Assembly (NCBI RefSeq): GCF_016864375.1
Contig: NZ_CP069357.1
Coordinates: 310,001 to 374,000, forward strand
DNA from: Microvirga sp. VF16
GTDB lineage: Bacteria > Pseudomonadota > Alphaproteobacteria > Rhizobiales > Beijerinckiaceae
Reading direction: 5' to 3'
DNA: 64,000 bases
Below, piece by piece: positions 27,947-36,904 of this stretch. Numbering within the stretch: position 1 is the first letter of the stretch; each line of letters opens with the position of its first letter. The position numbers and the translations under genes are program-made. The notes under the pieces were generated by a model, which was given only the letters and a program-made list of their open reading frames with translations, did no database searches and was not told the DNA's origin.

Positions 27947-29164
27947 ATGCGGACCGAGACAACCCTAGTTCACCCACCCCGTACGGCCGACGAGCCATTC
28001 CAGACGCTGACCGTCCCCCTGCACCATGCGTCGACGGTCACCTTCGAGACCATGGCCGCCTTTGAGAGCCGTCATGAGCGCCTCTATGATGGCTACTCGT
28101 ATGGGCTCTATGGCACACCCACGAGCCGATCCCTGGAACAACAGATCGCTGCTCTCGAGGGCGGAACGCGAGCGCTCATCACCCCCTCCGGACTCTCCGC
28201 AATCAGTCTGGTCTGTATGGCCTTCGCGCAGAAGGACGATCGAATCCTCATGCCCTCTTCGATGTATGGGCCAGCGCGAACAATGGCCCAACGGCTTCTA
28301 GCACCCCTTGGGATTGACACCGCCTTCTATGATCCAACCATTGCCAGTTCCGTTGGTGACCTGCTCGACGACCGCACCAAGCTTGTCTGGGTCGAGTCCC
28401 CCGGATCGGTAACTTTCGAGGTTCAGGACATCCCCGCCATCAGTGCCGCAGCCCATGCGCGCGGCATCCTTGTCGCCGCCGATAACACATGGGCGACGCC
28501 AATCCTGTTCAATCCTCTCGCCCATGGCGTCGACTTGTCCATGCAGTCGCTGTCGAAGTATGCCAGCGGCCATTCCGATCTCAACATGGGCTCCATTGCT
28601 GTCAGGGAAGAGGCACTGTTCCGGCGGCTAAAGGATGTCGCCCGCTTCCTCGGCCTCGGCGTCGGTGCCGACGAATGCTTCCTATGCATGAGAGGCCTTG
28701 TGACTTTACCACTGCGGTTGAGGCAATCGGAGCAGTCGTCGTTGCAAATTCTCGAATGGCTTCGGGATCAAGACGACGTTGTGCAAATCCTCCATCCCGC
28801 TGAGCCCAACCATCCCGGGCACGCAGTTTGGACGCGTGACTTTCGGGGATCGTCAGGCGTGTTTTCGATCGTGATGGCGCCGCATTCGGCCGACGTCATT
28901 GAGCGGGCGTTTCAGGAACTCAGACTATTTAAGATCGGGGCGAGCTGGGGTGGTGCGCACAGCCTTGTTGCGCCCAGCAATCCTCGCTCAGGCCGCGACG
29001 ACCTAGCCTGGTTACCGGCAGGACATCTGATCCGACTATCAATTGGACTGGAAAATGTAGCGGATCTCATTGAGGACCTGCAACGGTTCTTCGGTGCTCT
29101 GGGCGCCACGCCGACGAATAAGCGCAGGTTTCACACGAATCTCGGCGTTTCAAGCGCTGAGTAA
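27947..29164 (+). CDS. Cys/Met-metabolism PLP enzyme (cystathionine beta-lyase-like)
   Basis: A 405-residue fold-type I PLP enzyme. Family features: YGLYGTPTSRSLEQQIAALE near residue 55, the PLP-ring Asp in AADNTWATP, and the Schiff-base Lys in MQSLSKYASGHSDLNMG. The closest known group is cystathionine beta-lyase (MetC), which splits cystathionine or cystine to homocysteine or cysteine, pyruvate and ammonia. GGAG precedes ATG 27947 by about 10 bases; the upstream TTG/GTG region is less likely. The aap transporter genes follow, which suggests uptake and breakdown of a sulfur-containing or similar amino acid. Confidence 0.87.
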   Translation: MRTETTLVHPPRTADEPFQTLTVPLHHASTVTFETMAAFESRHERLYDGYSYGLYGTPTSRSLEQQIAALEGGTRALITPSGLSAISLVCMAFAQKDDRILMPSSMYGPARTMAQRLLAPLGIDTAFYDPTIASSVGDLLDDRTKLVWVESPGSVTFEVQDIPAISAAAHARGILVAADNTWATPILFNPLAHGVDLSMQSLSKYASGHSDLNMGSIAVREEALFRRLKDVARFLGLGVGADECFLCMRGLVTLPLRLRQSEQSSLQILEWLRDQDDVVQILHPAEPNHPGHAVWTRDFRGSSGVFSIVMAPHSADVIERAFQELRLFKIGASWGGAHSLVAPSNPRSGRDDLAWLPAGHLIRLSIGLENVADLIEDLQRFFGALGATPTNKRRFHTNLGVSSAE

Positions 29165-29182
29165 TCCAGAGGGAAGCAAAAG

Positions 29183-30208
29183 ATGACAAATAGACGATTT
29201 ATGGCGGCACTCCTCACAATCGGCTTGGCGAGTACAGTAGGCTTGCCCGCACAAGCCCAGCAAACAGTCGAGCAGATCAAGCAGCGAGGCTATATTATCT
29301 GCGGTGCAAGCCAAGGCAACGTTGGCTTTTCCGCGCCCGACGAGAAGGGTGTCTGGAAAGGGCTCGACGTGGACACCTGTCGCGCCGTTGCCGTTGCCAT
29401 CCTGGGTGACAAAGATAAAGCGAGATTCGTTCCGCTCACTGGCCCACAGCGGCTCACCGCTTTGCAAACGGGCGAGATCGATGTCCTGCCACGCACCACC
29501 ACCTGGACATTGCGCCGCGATGCTAATGGTCTCAATTTTTCCTTCCCGAATTACTATGAGTACGACGGCTTCCTGTTGTCTCGGAAACTGGGCGTGACCG
29601 AAACGAAGCAGATGAAAGGCGCCTCCGTCTGCCTGCAAACCGGATCGACAACGGAGGTGACGCTTGCGGATCTGTCACGCAAGTACAACCTCGATCTTAA
29701 GCCGATCCTGTTCGACAACGTTCCAGCCACCCGGCAGGCTTTTTTTAGCGGGCGTTGCGATGCGCTGATCTCCGATGCGTCGGCGTTGGCAACCACGCGG
29801 GCAACCCAGGCCCCGAATCCCGATGATTACGTTATCTTCCCGGCGAGCGGCCACTTCGAAGGCCTAGCACCGTCGGTTCGGCATGGCGACGACCGTTTCT
29901 ATGACATCGTCAAATGGTCGTTTCAGGCCCTGATTGCTGCGGAGGACATGGGAATTTCGCAAGCCAACGTAGACGAGATGCTCAAGTCGAGCGACCCGCA
30001 GATCCAACGCTTCCTCGGGATGGAGCCCGGGAATGGTCAGGCGCTGGGTCTTGACGAGAAATGGGCTTACAACATCATCAAGCAACTCGGAAACTATGGC
30101 GAGATCTTCGACCGTCATATTGGCAAGAACAGTCCGATTAAGCTGGATCGAGGACCGAACAAACTCCACAAGGACGGCGGGCTCATGTTCCCTCTTGTCT
30201 TCAACTGA
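29183..30208 (+). CDS. aapJ: General L-amino-acid ABC transporter, binding protein
   Basis: A 341-residue periplasmic binding protein, signal peptide about 1-25 (AQAQ). The sequence (YIICGASQGNVGFSAPDEKG, GLDVDTCRAVAVAILGD) matches AapJ/BztA, the general amino-acid receptors of Rhizobium and Rhodobacter. It lies 18 bases after the lyase gene and is followed by a hairpin and then the two permeases and the ATPase. Confidence 0.92.
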   Translation: MTNRRFMAALLTIGLASTVGLPAQAQQTVEQIKQRGYIICGASQGNVGFSAPDEKGVWKGLDVDTCRAVAVAILGDKDKARFVPLTGPQRLTALQTGEIDVLPRTTTWTLRRDANGLNFSFPNYYEYDGFLLSRKLGVTETKQMKGASVCLQTGSTTEVTLADLSRKYNLDLKPILFDNVPATRQAFFSGRCDALISDASALATTRATQAPNPDDYVIFPASGHFEGLAPSVRHGDDRFYDIVKWSFQALIAAEDMGISQANVDEMLKSSDPQIQRFLGMEPGNGQALGLDEKWAYNIIKQLGNYGEIFDRHIGKNSPIKLDRGPNKLHKDGGLMFPLVFN

Positions 30209-30222
30209 CACTGTTGGTGCGC

Positions 30223-30250
30223 CAGGAGGGGCCTCGTGCGGTCCCTCCTG
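30223..30250 (+). terminator. Intercistronic hairpin between aapJ and aapQ
   Basis: CAGGAGGG at 30223-30230 pairs perfectly with CCCTCCTG at 30243-30250 (8-bp stem, 12-base loop). There is no T run. Such hairpins after binding-protein genes usually protect the upstream mRNA or partly stop transcription, so that more receptor than permease is made. Confidence 0.6.
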
Positions 30251-30274
30251 CCTCTGTCCTGTGAGATAAAAGCA

Positions 30275-31426
30275 ATGTCGCGACTGTGGTTTGATGCGCG
30301 GTTCCGCTCCTACCTTTGGCAATCTCTCATTCTGCTGGCATTTCTTGCCACAGTGGCATGGCTCACGGCCAACACGCTCGACAACCTCGTCCGGCGCGGT
30401 ATCCAAACCGGCTTCGGGTTTCTAAGTCGGCCGGCGCGCTTTCCCATTGCGGAAGGCTTTCTCGCTTATGATCCGACAAATCCTTATCTGAAAGCTTTTG
30501 CTGTCGGGTTGCTGAACACCCTTTATATCTCGATGATCGTGATTGTCGTCGCAACGGCTTTCGGCTTCTGCATCGGCTTGGGGCGTCGCTCCCTTAATCC
30601 GCTCGTCCGCGGCCTTGCATCGTGTTTCGTCGAAACGATGCGAAACACCCCGCTCGTGGTCCAGCTCCTGTTTTGGTATGCGTTATTGACCATTGGACTC
30701 CCCGCACCGCGGGCCGCCCTTGAACCGATGCCCGGCCTGTTTCTGTCGCTGCGCGGGCTATTCTTCCCATGGCCGATCGTGGAGGGCGGCAACGGGCTCT
30801 TCGGAAGTGTCCTGCTGCTTGGCAGTGCCATGGCGCTTGGAGCATTGGCTTGGCAATCACGTCTTGGTCGCCCAACCCGTCGAATCCCTGCCCTGTGCGC
30901 TGGGCTGCTTGGTCTGGTCGTTCTGCTGTTTGGCTTGACTGTCTGGGCCAGCGACATCCGTCTCTCCCTGGACCGGCCTGTCTTGCGAGGGTTCAACTTT
31001 ACCGGCGGAGCCACGCTGACGCCTGAATTCATGGCCCTTGTCGTCGGACTTGTGCTCTACACGGCAGCATTTGTTGCGGAGATTGTCCGAGGCGGCATCG
31101 ACGCCGTCCCGAAGGGCCAGTGGGAGAGCGGCAGGGCCCTGGGATTGCGCGAGGCACGCATTCTTTGGCTCGTTGTCGTGCCGCAGGCGCTGCGCATCAT
31201 AGTACCGCCCATGACCAGTCAGTTTCTGAATGTCGTCAAGAACACAACGCTGGCCTTGGCGGTCGGTTACCCTGATTTTGCCTCCGTGATGGCAACAACG
31301 ATCAATCAGACTGGCCAAGCGATTGAAGGCGTTCTGATCCTCATGAGTGTCTACCTGGCGATCAGCTTATCCGTCTCGGCCTTCATGAACTGGTACAATC
31401 GCCGCATGATGCTGGTGACACGATGA
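30275..31426 (+). CDS. aapQ: General L-amino-acid ABC transporter, permease
   Basis: A 383-residue inner-membrane permease of the His/Glu/Gln/Arg type with about eight spans. The N-terminal segment (NTLDNLVRRGIQTGFGFLSR) is characteristic of AapQ/BztB. The EAA-type loop that contacts the ATPase is GALDLR-like here: ESGRALGLREARILWLVVVPQ. ATG 30275 begins at the family N-terminus. The 3' end overlaps aapM by ATGA. Confidence 0.9.
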   Translation: MSRLWFDARFRSYLWQSLILLAFLATVAWLTANTLDNLVRRGIQTGFGFLSRPARFPIAEGFLAYDPTNPYLKAFAVGLLNTLYISMIVIVVATAFGFCIGLGRRSLNPLVRGLASCFVETMRNTPLVVQLLFWYALLTIGLPAPRAALEPMPGLFLSLRGLFFPWPIVEGGNGLFGSVLLLGSAMALGALAWQSRLGRPTRRIPALCAGLLGLVVLLFGLTVWASDIRLSLDRPVLRGFNFTGGATLTPEFMALVVGLVLYTAAFVAEIVRGGIDAVPKGQWESGRALGLREARILWLVVVPQALRIIVPPMTSQFLNVVKNTTLALAVGYPDFASVMATTINQTGQAIEGVLILMSVYLAISLSVSAFMNWYNRRMMLVTR

Positions 31427-32547
31427 CCACAGCTTCGAATCTGCCACTTGAGCCGATCGCAGACGCGGGAGACAACGCGGTCCCGGCCCTCAGGCCACCA
31501 GCGCGGCGCAAGCCTCCGATTGCACAGGTTCTGTTTGGTACTATCGGGAATACCCTCCTGACCCTTGCCACAGCGGCTATTCTTTTGGCGGCAGTGCCGC
31601 GCCTGATCCAATGGGGTGTTCTCGACAGCGTCTGGACGGCAACTGATGGATCGGCCTGCCGCGAAGCGAGCGGCGCTTGCTGGGCGTTTCTGCGCGCCAA
31701 ATTCCGGCAGATCATATTCGGCATCTATCCTCCAGACCAGCAATGGCGCCCGCTCCTTGCGGTCACAATGCTGTTTTGTGTCATTCTCTACAGTTTGCCA
31801 CCCCGTAACTGGAATCGTTTCCTCGTCTTTTTGTGGTGCATTGCTGTGGCCTGCTTCATGGTCTTGATGCAAGGCGGGGTGCTTGGTCTCACCTTAGTTC
31901 CGACCGCATACTGGGGCGGGCTGCCAGTGACGCTCATTCTCGCAGTCTCGGCACTGGGAATTGGCTTTCCTTTCGGAGTCATCCTTGCGCTCGGGCGTCG
32001 CTCGGCACTGCCCGTGCCACGGCTCCTGTCGGTTGGACTGATCGAGGTCATCCGTGGGTTGCCTCTGGTCAGCCTTCTGTTCATGTCGTCAATCATGTTG
32101 CCGATCATGCTCCCGGAGGGGCTGACCATTGATAAGCTTGCCCGTGCCGGTGTGGCATTGACCATCTTCTCGGCCGCTTATCTCGCTGAGGTTGTACGGG
32201 GCGGCTTGCAGGCGATCCCAGAGGGCCAAGCTGAAGCGGCACGGGCGCTCGGGCTGAGCTGGGTTGATACGATCCGTCAGGTCATTCTGCCTCAAGCCAT
32301 TCAGAAGGTCATCCCGCCCCTGACCAACACCGTCATTGTTATGGTAAAGAACACGGCACTGGTTCTGGTCGTCGGCCTGTTCGATCTCCTCAGTTCAGGA
32401 AAGGCGGCCTTGGCTGACCCATCCTGGCCGAGTCCGTTTGCAGAGACCTATCTCTTCATCGCAATGATTTACTTCGTCATCTGCTTCGGCATCTCACGCT
32501 ACAGCCTTTATCTTGAGAGGCGTGCCGCGGCAGGACAGGTCCGGTGA
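31423..32547 (+). CDS. aapM: General L-amino-acid ABC transporter, permease
   Basis: A 374-residue permease, partner of AapQ. It has about eight spans. The ATPase-contact loop reads EAARALGLSWVDTIRQVILP. The start codon overlaps the aapQ stop (ATGA at 31423-31426), which gives translational coupling. AapQ and AapM form the heterodimeric channel for a broad range of L-amino acids. Confidence 0.92.
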   Translation: MTTASNLPLEPIADAGDNAVPALRPPARRKPPIAQVLFGTIGNTLLTLATAAILLAAVPRLIQWGVLDSVWTATDGSACREASGACWAFLRAKFRQIIFGIYPPDQQWRPLLAVTMLFCVILYSLPPRNWNRFLVFLWCIAVACFMVLMQGGVLGLTLVPTAYWGGLPVTLILAVSALGIGFPFGVILALGRRSALPVPRLLSVGLIEVIRGLPLVSLLFMSSIMLPIMLPEGLTIDKLARAGVALTIFSAAYLAEVVRGGLQAIPEGQAEAARALGLSWVDTIRQVILPQAIQKVIPPLTNTVIVMVKNTALVLVVGLFDLLSSGKAALADPSWPSPFAETYLFIAMIYFVICFGISRYSLYLERRAAAGQVR

Positions 32548-32584
32548 CGCGATTTGATTCTTACCCCAACGATCGGATGTCAAA

Positions 32585-33376
32585 ATGCCTGTTTCAGTTG
32601 AACTGATCGCTGGTTCAGTGGGTCGATCCATCGACCCCAGGGCCGAAGCCGCCGTTCAGATGATCGACGTGCACAAGTGGTACGGCGAGTTCCACGTGCT
32701 GCGCGACATCAATCTCAACGTGCGCCGCGGCGAGCGCATCGTGATCTGCGGCCCCTCGGGCTCCGGCAAGTCCACGATGATCCGCTGCATCAATCGTCTG
32801 GAAGAGCACCAGAAGGGCCGCATCATCGTCGACGGCACGGAACTCACCAACGACCTCAAGCGCATCGACGAGGTGCGGCGCGAGGTCGGCATGGTGTTCC
32901 AGCATTTCAACCTCTTTCCGCATCTGACGATTCTCGAGAACTGCACGCTCGCTCCGATCTGGGTGAAGAAGATGCCCAAGAAGGAGGCGGAAGAGATCGC
33001 CATGCACTACCTGAAGCGGGTCAAGATCCCGGAGCAGGCGAACAAGTATCCGGGCCAGCTCTCCGGCGGCCAGCAGCAGCGCGTGGCGATCGCCCGCTCG
33101 CTCTGCATGAGCCCGAAGATCATGCTGTTCGACGAGCCGACCTCGGCGCTCGATCCCGAGATGGTGAAGGAGGTGCTCGACACCATGGTGGGTCTTGCAG
33201 ACGAGGGCATGACGATGCTCTGCGTCACCCACGAAATGGGCTTCGCCCGGCAGGTCGCCGACCGGGTGATCTTCATGGATTACGGGCAGATCGTGGAGAT
33301 GAACACGCCCGACGAGTTCTTCAAGAACCCGCAGCACGAGCGCACCAAGCTCTTCCTGTCCCAGATCCTGCATTGA
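32585..33376 (+). CDS. aapP: General L-amino-acid ABC transporter, ATPase
   Basis: A 263-residue ABC ATPase. Walker [11 protein letters not shown]-loop [10 protein letters not shown], signature LSGGQQQR, Walker [15 protein letters not shown] and the H-loop VTHEMG are all intact. It powers AapQM. The gene is visibly richer in G/C at third positions than aapQ and aapM, so it may have had a different history or have been replaced by recombination. The zip remnant follows. Confidence 0.94.
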   Translation: MPVSVELIAGSVGRSIDPRAEAAVQMIDVHKWYGEFHVLRDINLNVRRGERIVICGPSGSGKSTMIRCINRLEEHQKGRIIVDGTELTNDLKRIDEVRREVGMVFQHFNLFPHLTILENCTLAPIWVKKMPKKEAEEIAMHYLKRVKIPEQANKYPGQLSGGQQQRVAIARSLCMSPKIMLFDEPTSALDPEMVKEVLDTMVGLADEGMTMLCVTHEMGFARQVADRVIFMDYGQIVEMNTPDEFFKNPQHERTKLFLSQILH

Positions 33377-33454
33377 CATCGTGGCAACCGGCTTTATCGG
33401 CCCAGTAAGTTCGACCGTAGGGGCATTGCAAAGAGCAAGCGACAAGTCAAGCTG

Positions 33455-33692
33455 ACCGTGGCAATGATGGTAGCTGCGGTTATCGCCGCACCAGCTGACA
33501 CTTTCTCGGCTGGCGCGGCGGGACTTGGCACGTTCCTCGTGCTTGGCTTTACACTCCGCAATATCACCGAAGGGGTTGGGATCGCCGCCCCGTTGGTGAA
33601 GGAGCGTCCGCCGCTCTTTGTCTTCGTCGGGCTGGCCCTGCTGGCGGGATTTCCGGCCATCGTTGGAATGTGGCTTGGAAGCCTCGCCTCTA
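33455..33692 (+). pseudogene. ZIP-family metal transporter, part before the insertion
   Basis: The translation LGTFLVLGFTLRNITEGVGI...FVGLALLAGFPAIVGMWLGSLA matches TM4-TM5 of ZIP transporters. The TM4 motif should be HNxxEG; here the His is Arg (LRNITEG), and everything before TM4 is missing. The IS630 copy begins at 33693, inside a TCT-AGC codon pair. The part after the insertion is at 36581-36773. The gene was therefore probably decayed before the insertion. Confidence 0.75.
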
Positions 33693-33746
33693 AGTAGGTC
33701 GCCATAAGACTTGCAACGCGAGAGCTGCGGGTGTTCCCTGGGGAAC

Positions 33747-34244
33747 ATGCAACGACATGATCACTCTCCCGAGACGTGGCTCGACGAGGCGGATCGCAAG
33801 CGGCTTGCCGTAGCGCTTGCTGGCGCCCGTGAGGCCCGTGTTTATCGCCGTCTCGAGGCGCTGCTGTTGGTGGCCGAGGGGCATTCCGTCGCCGAGGCGG
33901 CCCAGCGCTGCCGCGTCAACCGCTCCAGCGTGCACCGATGGCTGGTGCAGTACCGGGCCGAGCATGAGACCACGGCCCTGATCGACCGGCCGCGCAGCGG
34001 GCGTCCGCGCCTGCATCACACCCTCACGCCGCGGCGGCTGGCGGCGGCCCTGGCGCGTGACCCGCGCCGCTGCGGCTACCAGGCCACGAGCTGGACGGTG
34101 CCGCTGCTGGCGCACGACCTGGCCGCGAAGGGCCTCGCCGTCAGCCCGCGGACCCTGCGGCGCCGGCTGCACGAGGCAGGCTATCGCTGGAAACGCCCGC
34201 GCTACGTCTATGTCGCGCGCGCGCCTCATCTGGCGCAGAAAAAG
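33747..34244 (+). pseudogene. IS630-family transposase, N-terminal half (copy A)
   Basis: 166 codons from ATG 33747. Residues about 30-75 are the helix-turn-helix (SVAEAAQRCRVNRSSVHRWL), followed by a second winged domain (LAAKGLAVSPRTLRRRLHEA) and RYVYVARAPHLAQKK. There the IS110-type element begins and the frame runs out at 34382. The DDE half resumes in the same frame at 35999. The intact protein would be about 360 residues. Confidence 0.85.
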
Positions 34245-34314
34245 ATCTCATGGGCCAGCGACCGCCGAACTGGTGAAGTAAGGCGGTCACCTCACCTCAC
34301 CCTGGAGGCCGCTC

Positions 34315-35466
34315 ATGTTCTCCTCTCCCTCAGCCGACGCTTCAGTCTCGGACAGCACCCACACGATCTTTCTGGCGCTTGAACTCAGCCGCCGCTCCTG
34401 GCTGGTGGCGCTGCACGCCCCCGATGCCGCGAAGATCGAGCTGCATCGGCTTCCCGCCGGTGATGGACAGGCGGTGCTCGACCTGCTTGCCCGCATCCGG
34501 ACCCGCGTGGAACGACGCACCGGCGTGAGCCCACATGTATCGTGCTGCTACGAGGCCGGCCGCGACGGGTTCTGGCTGCACCGCCTTCTCGAGGCGCACG
34601 GCGTCAGCAGCCATGTCATGGACCCGAGTTCGCTGCAGGTCGACCGCCGGGCCCGGCGGGCCAAGACGGACCGCCTGGATGCCCAGGCTCTGCTGCGGGC
34701 GCTGATGGCCTGGTCTCGCGGCGAGCCGAAGGTCTGCTCCATGGTCCGCCCACCGTCACCGGACGAGGAGGATGCGCGTCGCCCGAGTCGCGAGCGCGCC
34801 ACGCTGCTGCAGGAGCGCATTCGCCTGGTCAACCGGATCAAGGGGCTGTGTGCGACGCAAGGAATCGACGACTACGAGCCGCTGCGGCCGGATCGCCGCC
34901 TGCGCCTGGCGCAGCTGATCACGGGAGATGGCCGGCTCTTGCCGCCGCGGCTGTCGGCGGAGATCGCGCGTCAGCTCGATTGGCTTGAACTCGTGCTGCG
35001 GCACTTGGCCGAGGTCGAGACGAGGCGCGATGCCGAAGCGGCGGCGGCACGAGCCGCGTCCTCGTCCAAGCTTGGGACCTTGCTGCATCTGAGGGGGATC
35101 GGCTCTGAGATTGCAACTGTCCTCGACAAGGAGGTGTTCTACCGATGCTTTGCCAGCCGGCGCCACGTGGCTGCCTATGCCGGGCTGACGCCCAGCCCGT
35201 TTGCGAGCGGCCGCCGCTCGCGCGAGCAAGGCATCACCAAGGCGGGCAACGCCCGCGCCCGCAAGGCGCTGATCGAACTCGCCTGGCTGTGGTTGCGCAA
35301 CCAGCCTGACAGTGCACTGGCGGCTTGGTTCCGCAGCCGTGTGGGGTCGGCCACTGGGCGGGTCAGACGCATTGCAATTGTGGCGCTCGCCCGCAAGCTG
35401 CTGATCCTGTTGTGGCGCTATGTCGAAACAGGCGCCCTGCCAGCCGATGTGGCCGTGAAGCCCTGA
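34315..35466 (+). CDS. IS110-family transposase (copy A)
   Basis: 383 residues. The N-terminal RuvC-like DEDD domain contains CYEAGRDGFWLHRLL and KTDRLDAQALLRAL, with the family Glu and Asp residues; the first position, normally Asp, appears to be Glu here (LALELSRRSW). The C-terminal Transposase_20 domain carries LLHLRGIGSEIA and the serine segment FASGRRSREQGITKAGNARA. IS110 recombinases act with a structured RNA that pairs with donor and target. GGAG precedes ATG 34315. The copy at 48686 has the same sequence. Confidence 0.93.
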   Translation: MFSSPSADASVSDSTHTIFLALELSRRSWLVALHAPDAAKIELHRLPAGDGQAVLDLLARIRTRVERRTGVSPHVSCCYEAGRDGFWLHRLLEAHGVSSHVMDPSSLQVDRRARRAKTDRLDAQALLRALMAWSRGEPKVCSMVRPPSPDEEDARRPSRERATLLQERIRLVNRIKGLCATQGIDDYEPLRPDRRLRLAQLITGDGRLLPPRLSAEIARQLDWLELVLRHLAEVETRRDAEAAAARAASSSKLGTLLHLRGIGSEIATVLDKEVFYRCFASRRHVAAYAGLTPSPFASGRRSREQGITKAGNARARKALIELAWLWLRNQPDSALAAWFRSRVGSATGRVRRIAIVALARKLLILLWRYVETGALPADVAVKP

Positions 35467-35998
35467 ACCCGCTTGCGCGCTGGCGCGGGAGTGTCAGCGC
35501 GTGATGTCTGAGGGGAGTGCGACCGCGTTGTCCCCCCTGGCTGGAACAATGCCGCGAAAAAGAATGGTCGCGCTCACCCCGGAGCCCGTTCCCGACGCAT
35601 GCGGGATTATGGTCAGGGCTTGGGCCCAACCGGATATAAGGTGATGCGGACGAGCGGTTCGCATGAGCGCCATCGGGCTCAGCCTCGGACGTCACCGCAA
35701 ACTGTCGAATCCCGACCGTGATTTGACGGACAGTGTCGGAGCGAGTTGCCCTCGGGCAGTCTCCATGATGGCTTGGACCTTCGGCCGGCCCTCAAGCCCT
35801 GCGCCTGCGGCGCACCGCGAAGCGGCTGCGGGACTTGACCGCCCGCCTCGCCCAAGCTGAGAGCCGCCATGCCAGAATGGCAGGCTTTGAACTCGGCTTC
35901 CTTTGGTTCGACCCTCTCGGCCAGGTCAAATTCTGACTTCGATCCGGCACACCGCCTGCCAGCGCTTGACGTATTGGCCCATATAAGGGGGGATTACC
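35467..35998 (+). other. Non-coding right end of the IS110-type element, candidate bridge-RNA region
   Basis: About 530 bases after the transposase with no plausible gene of its own. A reading at about 35780-35937 looks protein-like (TAKRLRDLTARLAQAE, then FELGFLWFDPLGQVKF) but lacks a start and may be a captured remnant. In IS1111-subgroup elements the bridge RNA lies on this side of the transposase gene, so it is the expected place for one. I have not folded it. Confidence 0.4.
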
Positions 35999-36583
35999 CG
36001 ACGTCTGAAGGCGGGCTGGCACAGGGGCGATCGGCTGCTGTGCCTCGACTGGACGCTGCTGCGGCTGTTCCCGCCCCTGCGCGCGACTTGGGCGCTCAAG
36101 GGTACCCAGGCGGTGGTGCCGATCACCGGCCGCAATGCCAAGCGGGTGCTGTTTGGGGCGATCGACCTGCGCACCGCTCGCCGCGTGGTGCTGATCCGCA
36201 CCCGCGCCGGTCAGGCCGACGCGCAGGCGTTCCTGCGCACGTTGCGGCGCCGCTATCACGGCGCCGGCTGGCTCTGGCTGCTGAGCGACCGGGCCAGCGC
36301 CCATACCGCCCCGCAAACCCTGGCGCTGGCGACCCGGTTGCGCATTCGCTTCGTGTGGCTGCCCCGGCAGGCACCCGAACTAAGCCCGATGGATCAGCTC
36401 TGGCGCGAACTCAAGCGGCTGATTGCGGCCAACCGACAGGCCGCGTCCATCGATGCTCTCGCCGCTGATGCCGCGGCCTGGGTTCTGATGCTGACGCCGC
36501 AACAGGCGCGTCGCAAGGCTGGCCTGGCATCCAAACACTTCTGGCTCAGAAAGCTGTTGCAGAACTTTTGGCGACCTACTTAG
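35999..36583 (+). pseudogene. IS630-family transposase, DDE half (copy A)
   Basis: The frame resumes as RRLKAGWHRGDRLLCLDWTL and runs through VVPITGRNAKRVLFGAIDL, LWLLSDRASAHTA (second catalytic Asp) and APELSPMDQLWRELKR (catalytic Glu) to the stop TAG at 36581, which uses the TA target base pair. It has no start codon of its own and cannot be made as a whole protein. Confidence 0.85.
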
Positions 36584-36773
36584 CCCGCAATGGTCGACTC
36601 TGGCGCTTGCAATTGCAGCGGGCGCCGTCCTCCAGGTTGTCGTGGAGGTCGGCTCAGATCTCGTCCGATCGGACGAGCGGTGGCGGACATCCTCGATCCC
36701 GGTCAGCGCCATTAGCGGAATTATTGTCGGTCTCGCGCTGATGTACACGACGGCTGTGCTGGTGAAAATTTGA
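36581..36773 (+). pseudogene. ZIP-family metal transporter, part after the insertion
   Basis: Reads SPQWSTLALAIAAGAVLQVVVEV...SGIIVGLALMYTTAVLVKI and stops at TGA 36771. These are the last spans (TM6-TM8) of the ZIP protein begun at 33455. The join across the deleted element is exact: TCT-AGC-CCG. Confidence 0.75.
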
Positions 36774-36904
36774 CTGTTGAGCCTTAATGCCATGTCAGAA
36801 GGCAGCGCCCGCAAACCAGGCAGCGGGTCACACCATGGTATCGGCACGAGCGCTCGGCTGCCGCCCAAGTCCGGCAATAAACGTTCCGCGCCGATGCCTG
36901 ACGG

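Larger units (their letters stand above)
34245..35998 (+). mobile_element. IS110-type element (IS1111-like) nested in copy A
   Basis: About 1,754 bases, deduced from where the IS630 reading frame breaks (AQKK) and resumes (RRLKAGWH). Subterminal 8-base inverted repeats ATGGGCCA (34250-34257) and TGGCCCAT (35975-35982) lie a few bases inside the ends, as in the IS1111 subgroup. It has a single transposase gene with about 70 bases before it and about 530 after it. No target duplication is seen, as is usual for this family. Confidence 0.8.
33693..36580 (+). mobile_element. Compound element copy A: IS630-type IS carrying an IS110-type IS
   Basis: 2,888 bases bounded by AGTAGGTCGCCA and its reverse complement TGGCGACCTACT, each flanked by TA (33691-33692 and 36581-36582), the target duplication of IS630/mariner-type elements. 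Removing the element and one TA restores the ZIP frame exactly. Inside, the IS630 transposase is split by an IS110-type element (34245-35998). A second copy of the same length lies inverted at 47572-50459, with a handful of base differences. Confidence 0.9.

Noticed and set aside
32615-33748. A 377-codon minus-strand open frame
   Set aside because: Antisense to aapP, which has all ABC ATPase motifs. Composition is His/Asp/Leu-rich and not protein-like.
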